From Clostridia bacterium (lineage in GTDB: Bacteria > Bacillota > Clostridia > Oscillospirales > CAG-272): 15,206 nt of DNA. The notes beneath the pieces were generated by a model. The model did not search any database. It was not told the origin of the DNA and was given only the letters and a program-made list of their open reading frames with translations. Positions 9,201 to 13,190 of this stretch are shown here, in pieces. The stretch's first letter is position 1; every line of letters begins with the position of its first letter. The position numbers and the translations under genes were made by a program. The stretch is from the NCBI GenBank assembly GCA_017960705.1, contig JAGCYR010000011.1, forward strand, positions 1-15,206, read 5' to 3'.

Positions 9201-10151
9201 AACGGCGGCTCAAACAATGCCGTCGACGCGGCATCCTATCTGGTCACGTCCACCTGCTATATCGACGGCGTGATAGCCTACACCCTCTCCAACCGCGTGT
9301 CCGACGACTACATCAATTCCACCTTCAAAAACAGGACCCTGCTCTTCCGGACGGACAATGAGGACGCGCCTTTCTCGTACGTCGATACAACGGGCGTAAC
9401 CATCAACGGTATCGAGATCCCGGTGCAGTGTACGAGCACCGGCAACGCATATGTGATGATCGCGGACTACTCCGTGACTGCGGGCAAATACTTTGTGCAG
9501 TCGGTCGAGAAAGCCGAGAATCCCGAAGAAAAAATCTATACGATGGACGACGGCACGGAGATCCCCGCCACCGTCTGGTTCCAAAAAAAGCCGACCGGAT
9601 GGTCGGAGGGGCTGGCGTTTGATCGCCACGGGACCGGGAACGTTTCGGGGCTCGGCACCTGCACGGATACCGATCTCGTGATCCCGCCGATCACGCCGGA
9701 CGGAGAGCCCGTTAGAAGCATCGGAAACCGTGCGTTCTCCGGTTGCACCGGGCTGACCTCAATCACCATCCCGGACAGCGTCACGAGTATCGGATGGTCT
9801 GCGTTCTCCGGTTGCTCCGATTTGACGGTCATCATTGGAAGCGGCATAACCTACATTGATGAGGATACGTTTGCCGGATGCACCGGGTTGACCTCGGTCA
9901 CACTCGGAAACAACGTAGGGAGTATCAATCAGTACGCATTCCAAGACTGCACGGGCTTGACCACCGTCGTCGTTCCGAAAAGCCTTGTGAGTGTGGACCG
10001 GGGCGCGTTCAAGAATTGCACCTCGCTGACCTCCATTATCTATGAAGGCACAATGGAAGAATGGAACGCGATCCATTTTTGGGAGAGCAACTGGAACGCC
10101 AACACCGGCGACTACGTGATCCACTGCTCCGACGGGGATATTGCAAAATAA
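1..10151 (+). CDS. Giant extracellular multidomain repeat protein (5' partial): InlB repeats, SBP-like domain, CxxC/beta-sandwich cassettes, BspA LRR tail
   Basis: One unbroken frame enters from the left edge and ends with TAA at 10149-10151, giving about 3,380 visible residues. The GTG at 24 lies inside an InlB-type repeat (the preceding codons read STEGCDAVAED), so the true start and any signal peptide lie outside the window. Order: InlB-type repeats and a cadherin-like sandwich (1-920), CxxC modules (921-1460), solute-binding-protein-like domain (1461-3023), five cassettes of CxxC modules plus a beta-sandwich (3024-9587), BspA-type leucine-rich repeats (9588-10148). All recognisable parts are typical of exported or surface proteins. 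No LPXTG motif or hydrophobic C-terminal tail is present, so any anchoring must be N-terminal or non-covalent. Role is inferred only: binding of glycans, host or plant material, or other cells. I do not recognise the full architecture as a named protein. No catalytic domain was seen in the visible part. Confidence 0.93.
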   Translation, partial: STEGCDAVAEDLTVTAQWTINHYAITYNLDGGTNNENNPTTYTVEDEITLAAPSKTDYLFTGWSDNGVIAVGSTGEKTFTANWTPDPAVAKLVAINELAFDGTTLTLTVPNATATYSFLNKITVNEGADWQICTDEYGIYSSLTKTVPLSEGDNVFYLFVISNDKTNVLAYTVEIRRKPLYTVSFETNGGSDVASVQAEEGTVPTAPASAPTRAGYTFAGWDYDFATPIAGDLTVNANWTAIKYTITYNLGGGTNAENNPATYTVEDEITLAAPARADYTFLGWSDNGVIAVGSTGEKTFTANWKQHVQANEYTVDVAPTCSTVGSKSYHCTVCGEIIADTAVVIPIDPDAHVPANVYTVDLAPTCSTVGSKSYHCAECGTILPETTVVIPIDPDAHVPANEYTVDVAPTCSTVGSKSYHCTECGTILPDTTVVIPIDPDAHVWANEYTIDLAPTYWATGSQSIHCTLCDTVKPNSSIVIRTGNEDKWETVASVVNVIAEKDRSLNIACDISRNGVKTSKNDVYVAGPDSVEEGITPAIEAMVYERNEAAKDLLGLTITYDYWAEYYGQQAEKIDVLVKGNAADAPDLFICLVYDLNLELLNGTFKDVWSIPGSYFDFNAPGWLTDWMEGNSLTGDRAYVLGSDYFLELLRSVSVMPFNMDLMNENASKLAPIILNEGETLGAGEELTTYFFDLVEAGKWTFDVLGKLCEAIWVDVDGNGQDSIYDVLGIIADEYGGKTTVGFIYSCGTPITEAYTIENESSEYYGKQWIKYADNSEDAGLNDIFDAVSKVFVGMGSLSTNATHSSNTPEAPGKAYHLTKFAQDELLFLGVDLLGDLEDDRIQSMTSLYSVIPCPKVSVDGTYNTIIDNTGDAGAINVNANPRKARALSAYLQYCTEHSGNIRQEYLEIVTKYRITPYNQGTDRMLNIIYEGILYGRDKAVDDLFGVIDRPNRWHDLMKNEHHEGDADYITTRYAEVVSHKQARLDSILQTWYTLPKVEGVTPPFHTHTPADQYTVDAEPQGCIPGSKSLYCIICGKSIPGTAVEIPAPNAHTPADKYTVDTQPTCTEVGYKSYHCTVCGASISSTAVEIPAKGHVPAAEYTVEVAPTCSTTGILSYHCAVCGDVIDSTIEDIPIDPTLHVVTNWPVYKPATLLEDGRRAGECSLCHQIVEETLTYVPKIKKFTDTDSGKYAADTVSLGDVRGDKHFYPTDDNPDGNDLYVEFSILWNDSILNFDGSNNCYMVGHMHSKPFYYLSPVPGIPMSDSDFSGAFEWMGNYGTPIDDAEVDTPDGMCGFSANFSDYPNIAGPDQDNPEWGWHRVGIRIHVELLDGRTGEYLTDYYAVATGYVDGVAIFKLSTGTAGLPNVESKLFNAESDGNGGVIYCDADENTVIPFQMYHTKTLAGTNAYLAIADLSVTCGKGFVMPVEKVANPEGNTYTMDDGTEIPAALWYRIIPHNHVYGAEYTVDIPATCTTDGSKSYHCTVCGASKPDSIVLIPATGHNWEYVVDVEPTCTEVGYKSYLCTVCGESKPDSTVEIPATGHNWTYVVDVASTCSTTGSKSLYCTECNESKPDSSVELPIDPDTHVVAEWTVDKRPTLLENGSQHGVCLLCGNMVVRTIDQSEPIVIGSNWGTAERAAFNAENNVDWLDHRDLPGGIYIKRNVNSIKGQDQHYYPTKGNPLGNDLLVEVSYLWSEVMDTNYRGEPLTFGNGDGYDVFHVRRQLDAKDNRTINGALCQYEYVTPTPDEIAGNAALKKPSLGGYGWHRLSFRVHQDAEINGGAVKYTYIASAYVDGTLVLSFDLTDWVVRYFKSTVTGLLYTAEIENGELVYYDIGQDPMSSYQNSYGLLYFEEFFYSSGASTAYAVFGDIEMTCGHDFVQQVEAVENPTEATYTLPNGTVIPAAFWYRIKQHDHIPDDTFTVDLASTCTTIGYKSYHCAECGVILPETIVEIPIDPDAHTVLEWEITKPSTLLEDGLKTGVCTRCQTEVVTTYSGGSTVEKKYTTSATNEKLFVQQNVYEELLGNGTKHFYPTVENPDGLDLYVEYSLLWNETILNLTDSGNSAYAVLSARITAYNDLVSGNDLVWMTLSGNGSSGSDCPFAGGFEYGALRTVEVGPQGMTEPCGNTYDDFPNVGGSDQFAPEWGWHRIGVKFHMEVANEAALRADTEPGATPASYYGYVETYLDGVLISRLSKTGTNVLLEQNRLFTASSDGNGNIIYTDIPDDRYVIGIRIPCTRTLSGSAYVVYADYSATAGTAFVQEIERIENPATKTYTTSDGTEIPGTMWYYLKHDHVYDGVYTVDMPATCTTPGSKSYHCAVCDAINPDSVVAIQATGHTPANEYTVDLVPTCSSTGYKSYHCAECGEIIPETIVEIPADPGAHVVSNWTVTKQATLLEDGSAQAVCAICHTVLETVIGFEPEIYNSANPSGRYAYGADFAFSRTVGEIRGNKHFYPTQNDPDGNDLWFEYSFLWNDTLYNHDYSKALAEILLFGFRDSNNLSNYRGFYYLYTRDNNDGFRTSLDCPFMGHVDYSTYYPGCTPNENCAPDLSSEGNTLNGRPIGQYKAGWATPITRDDSPYLWDSEYQTLGGWHRLGFRYHQEAAIEEGELRYSGYTELYIDGVKVWKVLTNMEGYLKNGQWKQTDWSLRYKGLLLWTAEIDPNDETKLIYADNDALMVEMRIESITRASSPVYVVVDDIHYSCGDGFALYVERIDDPAPSSLVLAENVTVSNAIFFRNRIHDHDWNNAYTVDVEPTCTTNGSKSYHCTVCGAIQPDSSVVIPATGHNWEYVVDVASTCSTAGSKSLYCTECGEVQLGSSVEIPVTGHNWEYVVDVEPTCATAGSKSLYCTECGTHKRDSSVEIPADPTLHVVTDWTVTKRATLLENGIRVGICEICGEYVAEEEFAYEPTTWVYTPTTTTSHKISTEIDDVLWNNKHFYPDESNGYEGLDLIIEFSFLWNETLLRLNTGSNYMVLQGSLWGQDAYWMSLTDHAQGSDCVYAGGFEYISLRTVEYGPAGMSQMTANNNHVGTEYSDFPNIGGTDRDNPEWGWHRIAIVFHEEVLKDSGVVNGGSNNAVDAASYLVTSTCYIDGVIAYTLSNRVSDDYINSTFKNRTLLFRTDNEDAPFSYVDTTGVTINGIEIPVQCTSTGNAYVMIADYSVTAGKYFVQSVEKAENPEEKIYTMDDGTEIPATVWFQKKPTGWSEGLAFDRHGTGNVSGLGTCTDTDLVIPPITPDGEPVRSIGNRAFSGCTGLTSITIPDSVTSIGWSAFSGCSDLTVIIGSGITYIDEDTFAGCTGLTSVTLGNNVGSINQYAFQDCTGLTTVVVPKSLVSVDRGAFKNCTSLTSIIYEGTMEEWNAIHFWESNWNANTGDYVIHCSDGDIAK
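253..545 (+). other. Cadherin-like beta-sandwich domain within the giant protein
   Basis: About 95 residues between two InlB repeat blocks. The pattern 'L.TLTVPNATATY..L..I.VN.GADW', then 'VPLSEGDNVF.L.V.S.D..N.LAYTVEIRR', fits the cadherin-like beta-sandwich family found beside InlB repeats in many Clostridia surface proteins. That family usually acts as a structural or adhesive spacer. Assignment rests on pattern alone. Confidence 0.7.
543..920 (+). repeat. InlB B-type repeats, second pair
   Basis: Two further copies. The first (543-726) has YTVSFETNGG and YTFAGWDYD. The second (727-917) is nearly the same as the copy at 61-252, at an offset of exactly 663 bases, including 35 identical bases (126-160 and 789-823) and 38 identical bases (189-226 and 852-889). 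The final FTANW leads straight into the first CxxC module. Confidence 0.85.
921..1460 (+). repeat. CxxC module cluster 1 (four modules, 135-base period)
   Basis: Four 45-residue modules. The first three follow 'H..ANEYTVD.APTCSTVGSKSYHC..CG......VVIPIDPDAH', with cysteines spaced C-x9-C-x2-C and a histidine just before the second cysteine. A 44-base stretch is identical in all three at 952, 1087 and 1222. The fourth has decayed: the first cysteine is replaced (APTYWATG), with only the CTLC pair left, and it borders the solute-binding-like domain. Such modules are frequent in Clostridia surface proteins. Metal binding is possible but unproven. Confidence 0.85.
1461..3023 (+). other. ABC-type extracellular solute-binding-protein-like domain embedded in the giant protein
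   Basis: About 520 residues with the layout of Clostridia family-1 (sugar-type) solute-binding proteins: 'AGPDSVEEGITPAIEAMVYERN' near the start, 'GNAADAPDL', 'GDRAYVLGSDYF', 'MPFNMDLM', 'LVEAGKWTFDVLGKL', then a calcium-loop-like DVDGNGQDSIYD (2145-2180), 'YSVIPCPKVS' and a helical C-terminal part 'ALSAYLQYC...MLNIIYEGILYG'. The length matches a whole solute-binding protein. Such proteins are normally free lipoproteins working with an ABC permease. Here the domain sits between CxxC repeat clusters, and no transporter gene is in the window. Whether it still binds a ligand is unknown. Confidence 0.75.
3024..3540 (+). repeat. CxxC module cluster 2 (three modules plus TLLEDG variant)
   Basis: Three modules carry TC-type cysteines and YHC/LYC-x2-C pairs. 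The first is off-register, with C-x8-C instead of C-x9-C (PQGCIPGSKSLYC). The fourth (about 3420-3540) is the variant type: 'NWPVYKPATLLEDGRRAGECSLC', where the first cysteine position is leucine and only the CxxC pair remains. It leads directly into beta-sandwich module 1. Confidence 0.85.
3541..4373 (+). other. Predicted concanavalin A/laminin-G-like beta-sandwich, module 1
   Basis: About 278 residues. Anchors shared with four other copies are KHFYPT..NP.GNDLYVEFS.LWN (KHFYPT at 3615), EWGWHR..IR.H.E (WHR at 3951), Y..GYVDGV....LS, AYLAIADLS.TCG, and a closing 'YT..DGTEIPAALWYRI'. The 'WHR' strand followed by a 'YVDGV' turn is typical of laminin-G or concanavalin A-like jelly rolls, which often bind carbohydrate. 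The family call is pattern-based; a novel beta-sandwich family is equally possible. Confidence 0.6.
4374..4862 (+). repeat. CxxC module cluster 3 (three modules plus TLLENG variant)
   Basis: Three canonical modules, of which the second and third have the shortened 'ATGHNW.YVVDV' linker, are followed by a variant 'EWTVDKRPTLLENG' module whose first cysteine is missing. The third module (4619-4703) is about 95% identical in DNA to one in cluster 6 (8342-8426), 3.7 kb away. Confidence 0.85.
4863..5738 (+). other. Predicted concanavalin A/laminin-G-like beta-sandwich, module 2
   Basis: About 292 residues and the most divergent of the five copies. It has QHYYPT (5013) in place of KHFYPT, then GNDLLVEVSYLW, GYGWHRLSFRVH (WHR at 5291), SAYVDGTLVLSF, AYAVFGDIEMTCG and a closing VIPAAFWYRI. 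It lacks the acidic 'PNI.G.D...PEWG' segment that precedes WHR in modules 1, 3 and 5, so its binding face may differ. Confidence 0.57.
5739..5985 (+). repeat. CxxC module cluster 4 (one module plus TLLEDG variant)
   Basis: This is the shortest cluster. One canonical module (STCTTIGYKSYHCAECG) is followed by the variant 'EWEITKPSTLLEDG' module with its lone CTRC pair. It shows that one canonical plus one variant module is the minimal unit preceding a beta-sandwich. Confidence 0.85.
5986..6875 (+). other. Predicted concanavalin A/laminin-G-like beta-sandwich, module 3
   Basis: About 297 residues with KHFYPT (6081), GLDLYVEYSLLWN, GSDCPFAGGFEY, LRTVEVGPQGM, EWGWHRIGVKFH (WHR at 6435), GYVETYLDGVLISRLS, AYVVYADYSATAG and EIPGTMWYYL. 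It is closest to module 5, sharing the 'GSDC..AGGFEY..LRTVE.GP.GM' segment that modules 1 and 2 lack. Confidence 0.6.
6876..7245 (+). repeat. CxxC module cluster 5 (two modules plus TLLEDG variant)
   Basis: Two canonical modules (ATCTTPGSKSYHCAVCD and PTCSSTGYKSYHCAECG) are followed by the variant 'NWTVTKQATLLEDG' module with CAIC. The layout is the same as in the other clusters. Confidence 0.85.
7246..8219 (+). other. Predicted concanavalin A/laminin-G-like beta-sandwich, module 4
   Basis: About 325 residues, the longest copy. It has KHFYPT (7347), GNDLWFEYSFLWN, LDCPFMGHVDY, GGWHRLGFRYH (WHR at 7767), GYTELYIDGVKVWKV, VYVVVDDIHYSCG and the end motif VSNAIFFRNRI, where other copies have EIPAALWYRI. 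An extra segment (about 7590-7760, including GCTPNENCAPD) lengthens the loop before WHR and adds two cysteines. Confidence 0.6.
8220..8720 (+). repeat. CxxC module cluster 6 (three modules plus TLLENG variant)
   Basis: Canonical modules with TCTTNGSKSYHC, TCSTAGSKSLYC and TCATAGSKSLYC are followed by the variant 'DWTVTKRATLLENG' with CEIC. The second and third modules are nearly identical in DNA to each other and to module 3 of cluster 3, which points to recent copying within the gene. Confidence 0.85.
8721..9587 (+). other. Predicted concanavalin A/laminin-G-like beta-sandwich, module 5
   Basis: About 289 residues with KHFYPD (8799), GLDLIIEFSFLWN, GSDCVYAGGFEY, LRTVEYGPAGM, EWGWHRIAIVFH (WHR at 9144), STCYIDGVIAYTLS, AYVMIADYSVTAG and EIPATVWFQK. 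It pairs with module 3 by sequence. It is the only copy followed by leucine-rich repeats rather than a CxxC cluster. Confidence 0.6.
9588..10148 (+). repeat. BspA-type leucine-rich repeats (LRR_5) forming the C-terminus
   Basis: Five repeats of about 23 residues start at 9720 with the signature 'I...AF.GCTGLTSITIP.SVTS'. The region closes with the characteristic cap 'IIYEGTMEEWNAI...WN...Y.IHCSDGDI'. BspA-type repeats mediate binding to host proteins or other bacteria in Tannerella, Treponema and many gut Clostridia. Here they are the extreme C-terminus, with no sorting signal after them. Confidence 0.9.
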
Positions 10152-10188
10152 GATCCCGGTCAATTCAAGCGAACAAAACCAAAAAAGG

Positions 10189-10214
10189 AGCCCGTCCGCG
10201 AAAACGGACGGGCT
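10189..10214. terminator. Bidirectional rho-independent terminator between the giant gene and trkH
   Basis: A perfect 10-bp stem (AGCCCGTCCG, 10189-10198, with CGGACGGGCT, 10205-10214) encloses a 6-base loop. On the minus strand it is followed by CCTTTTTTGGTTTT, a good U-tract for ending trkAH. On the plus strand it is followed by the weaker TTTGTTATTCTC. It lies 37 bases after the giant-gene stop and 41 bases after the trkH stop. Confidence 0.9.
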
Positions 10215-10255
10215 TTGTTATTCTCTTTTTCGGGTAAAGCGGTCTGCCTCCCCGG

Positions 10256-11722
10256 TCAACCCCTCTGCCACGATTTGCGGCTGAAGAGGACGATGATCGG
10301 GAAAATCTCGAGGCGGCCCGCCAGCATATCCATGATCAGGACGACCTTGGAGACGGCGCCGATGCCCGCGAAGTTCGCCGCCGGTCCGATCATCCCGAGC
10401 CCGGGTCCGACGTTGTTGAAGCAGGCGAGGACGGCGGACAGGTTCTCGGTCAATCCGTAGGGCGAGGCGAACGAAACGACGGTGAAGCTCGCCACGGCGA
10501 TAAAGATATACGCGGCGAAATAGGCGTTGGTGTTGGCGAGGATCTTCTCGGAGACCGGTTTGCCCGAGAGCCTGACGGTCTTGACCTTCTGCGGGTGCAT
10601 GACCTCGGCGATGTTGCGCTTCATGATTTTCAGGAGCATCACGATCCGCGAGCATTTGAGCCCGCCCCCGGTGCTCCCGGCGCAGGCGCCGATCGCCATC
10701 AGGATGAGTAACAGCGCCTTGGAAAACGACGGCCAGAGCGCCTCGTAGTCGGTGGTCGAAAAGCCGGTCGTCGTGATGATCGACGAGACCTGGAAAAAGG
10801 CGTGACGAATCGTTTCGCCGACCCCGCCGTAGACCCCGTTCCGGAGCAGGTTCCAGACGATCAGTCCGACGCTGCCGAACACGGTCAGAAGATAGAAGCG
10901 GAGTTCCTCGTCACGGAAGACCGAGCGAAGCCGCCCGAGCAGGATCAGGTAGAAGATCGAGAAGTTGATCCCGAACAGGAGCATAAAAACCGTGCAGACG
11001 ATCTGGATATACGAACCGAAGCTCGCGATGCTGTCGTCGCGGGTACCGAAGCCGCCTGTCCCGGCGGTGCCGAACGCGGTGCAGACCGAGTCGAAGAGCG
11101 ACATCCCGCCGCAGAGCAGGAAGACGACGTTGAGGGCGGTCAGGGCGATATAGATCAGGTAGAGCACCTTCGCCGTCTGGCGCATTTTCGGTACGAGTTT
11201 CCCGACCGAGGGACCCGGGCTCTCCGCGCGGAGGATGTGGAGCGTATAGCCCTCGTTGCGCCCGCTGACCGGGACCAGCGCGAGCAGGAAGACCAGCACG
11301 CCCATACCGCCCAGCCAATGGCTGAAACTGCGCCAGTAGAGGATCCCCTTCGGGAGCGCGGACGGGTGGGCGAGGATGGTGGATCCGGTGGTGGTGAAGC
11401 CCGATACCGTCTCGAAGAGCGCGTTGAGGAAGTTCGGGATCGCGCCCGAAATAACGAACGGCAGGCAGCCGAAAAGACACAGGGCGATCCAGCTGATCCC
11501 GACGCAGACCATCCCCTCGCGGGCGTAGAAATCCGAATCGGCGCCGCGGGTGAGGACGTAGAGCAGCCCCGAAACGACGCCCGCCGCCGCCATCGCGGAA
11601 AGGAAGCCGATCACCGAAGAGGTCTCGCGTAAAAACAGCGAGATCAGAAGGGCGGGGACCATGGACGCCGTCTCGATCGCGAGGATCATGGAGAGGAAAC
11701 GCCCGAGCATCTTATAGTTCAT
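10256..11722 (-). CDS. trkH: Trk/Ktr-type potassium uptake channel subunit TrkH
   Basis: A 488-residue, strongly hydrophobic membrane protein of normal TrkH length. It forms the ion-conducting subunit of the potassium uptake system gated by the cytoplasmic TrkA ring. The four pore-loop filter motifs are visible: TTTGST (110-115), GTAGTGGFG (218-226), ITTTGFST (316-323) and NNVGPGLG (436-443), each with the key glycine. The GRNEGYTLHILRAESPGPS segment near residues 154-172 is typical of the family. The ATG is preceded by GGAGGG with a 5-base gap (11728-11733). It starts 12 bases after the trkA stop, so translation is probably coupled within a trkA-trkH operon. The hairpin at 10189-10214 ends the transcript. 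Confidence 0.96.
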   Translation of the reverse strand: MNYKMLGRFLSMILAIETASMVPALLISLFLRETSSVIGFLSAMAAAGVVSGLLYVLTRGADSDFYAREGMVCVGISWIALCLFGCLPFVISGAIPNFLNALFETVSGFTTTGSTILAHPSALPKGILYWRSFSHWLGGMGVLVFLLALVPVSGRNEGYTLHILRAESPGPSVGKLVPKMRQTAKVLYLIYIALTALNVVFLLCGGMSLFDSVCTAFGTAGTGGFGTRDDSIASFGSYIQIVCTVFMLLFGINFSIFYLILLGRLRSVFRDEELRFYLLTVFGSVGLIVWNLLRNGVYGGVGETIRHAFFQVSSIITTTGFSTTDYEALWPSFSKALLLILMAIGACAGSTGGGLKCSRIVMLLKIMKRNIAEVMHPQKVKTVRLSGKPVSEKILANTNAYFAAYIFIAVASFTVVSFASPYGLTENLSAVLACFNNVGPGLGMIGPAANFAGIGAVSKVVLIMDMLAGRLEIFPIIVLFSRKSWQRG

Positions 11723-11734
11723 ACGCGCCCTCCG

Positions 11735-13096
11735 TTACTCGAAGATATCGTTGAACCGGAGAAGCACGGTGTCGCCGCTGACGACGATGACGACGGTATC
11801 GCCCGAACGGAAGGTCGTGTTACCGCCGGGGATGATGACCTCGCCGCCGCGCAGGATGCCGGCGATCAAGACGTTCTGCTTCAGCTGAAGGTTCTTCAGG
11901 GGGACGCCGGTGTTCGCCGCCGAGCCGTCGAGGTGGAACTCGATCGCCTCCGCCTGTCCGTCCGCGAGGTGGTGGATGGCGACGGCGGCGCCGGTCTGCT
12001 CCTGCATGGCGCGGACGTAGCGGACGATGTTGTTGACGCTGAGTTTCCGCGGCGAGACGATACTGCCGACCGGGAGGTTCTCGATCATACTGGTATCCTC
12101 CATCCGACCGAGTTTGGTGACGGTCTGGGGGATGCCGCGCCGGCTGGCGTAGAGCGAGACCAGGACGTTGAGTTCGTCAAGACCCGTCAGCGAGACGACC
12201 GCGTCGCTGTCGGCGATGCCCTCGCTGTCGAGCAGGGTCTGGCGCGACGCGTCGCCGAGGATGACGTCGGCGCCGGGCAGCACTTCGGAAAGATAACGCG
12301 CCTGTTCGGGGTCGCGTTCGACGATCGAGACCGAGACGCGCCGCGCGAGCAGCATCTCCGCCAGATAATAGCTGACGGTGCCGCCGCCGACCAGCATCAC
12401 GCGCTTGACCTTGTGGGTCACGATCCCGAGATTGCGGAGCAGCGTGGACAGGTCGTCGGACGACGCGGTGACGAAGATGCGGTCGCCCTCTTGCAAGGTG
12501 AAATGACCGCTGTTCGGCGTGTAGGTGACCCCGCCGCGCAGAACGGCGCAGATCAGGGCGCGGCAGTTGATCAGCCCCGGCAGATTCGAGAGGGGCTGGT
12601 CGCACAGTTTGCTCTCGCGGTCGATGCGGAGCTCGACGATCTCAAGCCGTCCGTGCGCGAAGGTGTCGCGTTTCAGGAACCCCGGGAATTTCAGAAGCCG
12701 GTCGATCTCGATCGCGGTCTGCTTCTCGGGGTTGAAGGTCATGGACAGACCGAAACGGTCCCGCATCTCGTAGACCTGCCCCATATATTCGGGGTTGTGG
12801 ATGCGGGCGATGGTATGCAGTTTTCCGTTCATGGAGTGGGCGGTCAGACAGGTCAGCAGATTGAGTTCGTCCGAGCCCGTCGCGGCGATCAGAAGGTCGG
12901 CGGTGCCGATCCCCGCGTCGCGCAGCGTCTCCATCGAGGCGCAGTTGCCCTGCAGGGTCATCACGTCGTATTTTCCCGCCGTCGCTTCGAGCGCCGCGGC
13001 GTCAAGGTCGATCAGGATCAGATCGTGCCCCTCGTCCGCCAGCTCTTTCGCCAGCGTTTCGCCGACTTTCCCGTCACCGGCAATCAGGATCTTCAT
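11735..13096 (-). CDS. trkA: Trk potassium uptake regulatory subunit TrkA (two RCK units)
   Basis: A 453-residue cytosolic protein of full TrkA length, built as RCK_N-RCK_C twice. The first nucleotide-binding fold has GDGKVG (7-12) and an acidic residue at D30 ending strand 2. The second starts at about residue 232 with GGGTVS (237-242) and E260, so its third glycine is replaced by serine. RCK_C-type regions lie at about 150-225 and 370-450 (LQEGDRIFVTAS; FRSGDTVVIVVS). In the family, TrkA binds NAD(H) or ATP and opens or closes TrkH; some Bacillota RCK_C domains bind cyclic di-AMP, which cannot be judged here. The ribosome site GGGGAG (13106-13111) lies 9 bases before the ATG. A consensus promoter precedes it. 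Confidence 0.96.
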   Translation of the reverse strand: MKILIAGDGKVGETLAKELADEGHDLILIDLDAAALEATAGKYDVMTLQGNCASMETLRDAGIGTADLLIAATGSDELNLLTCLTAHSMNGKLHTIARIHNPEYMGQVYEMRDRFGLSMTFNPEKQTAIEIDRLLKFPGFLKRDTFAHGRLEIVELRIDRESKLCDQPLSNLPGLINCRALICAVLRGGVTYTPNSGHFTLQEGDRIFVTASSDDLSTLLRNLGIVTHKVKRVMLVGGGTVSYYLAEMLLARRVSVSIVERDPEQARYLSEVLPGADVILGDASRQTLLDSEGIADSDAVVSLTGLDELNVLVSLYASRRGIPQTVTKLGRMEDTSMIENLPVGSIVSPRKLSVNNIVRYVRAMQEQTGAAVAIHHLADGQAEAIEFHLDGSAANTGVPLKNLQLKQNVLIAGILRGGEVIIPGGNTTFRSGDTVVIVVSGDTVLLRFNDIFE

Positions 13097-13136
13097 ACAG
13101 TCGTTCTCCCCGTCCTATAGGTAGGTGTCGTTCGTT

Positions 13137-13163
13137 GCTCCGGCATTATAACACAACCGGAGC
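13137..13163. promoter_or_regulatory. Perfect 7-bp inverted repeat around the trkAH -10 box (candidate operator)
   Basis: GCTCCGG (13137-13143) and CCGGAGC (13157-13163) are exact inverted repeats separated by 13 bases. Their centres are 20 bp apart, about two helical turns. The -10 box lies between the arms, one arm falls in the -10/-35 spacer and the other over the predicted transcription start. This placement suits a dimeric repressor, but no bound protein is known from the sequence. Confidence 0.5.
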
Positions 13164-13173
13164 CGTTTGTCAA
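13145..13173 (-). promoter_or_regulatory. Consensus sigma-A promoter of trkAH, with extended -10
   Basis: On the minus strand, TTGACA (13168-13173) and TATAAT (13145-13150) are separated by exactly 17 bases, and TGT before the -10 box gives an extended -10 (TGnTATAAT). All twelve hexamer positions match consensus. The predicted start is near 13138, giving a leader of about 42 bases before the trkA ATG. Confidence 0.93.
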
Positions 13174-13190
13174 GTGCGCGCACGCGCGCG
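13174..13190. other. 17-base alternating purine-pyrimidine (GC/CA) tract next to the -35 box
   Basis: From 13174 to 13190 the sequence alternates purine and pyrimidine without a break, nearly all as CG steps with one T and one A. It contains the 10-base palindrome GTGCGCGCAC (13174-13183). Its edge directly abuts the trkAH -35 hexamer. Such tracts can form Z-DNA under negative supercoiling. No U-tract follows it, so it is not a normal terminator for the GGDEF gene. Confidence 0.55.

Noticed and set aside
10802..11632. 276-codon open frame on the plus strand across trkH
   Set aside because: It is antisense to the pore-forming segments of trkH, extremely Glu/Arg/Asp-rich, and has no recognisable domain.
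11933..13120. 395-codon open frame on the plus strand across trkA
   Set aside because: It lies opposite a conserved full-length trkA and covers its start and promoter side; the composition is that of an antisense shadow frame.
13174..13190. GC palindrome as a terminator of the GGDEF gene
   Set aside because: The palindrome GTGCGCGCAC has no loop room and no following U-run; the minus strand goes straight into TTGACA.
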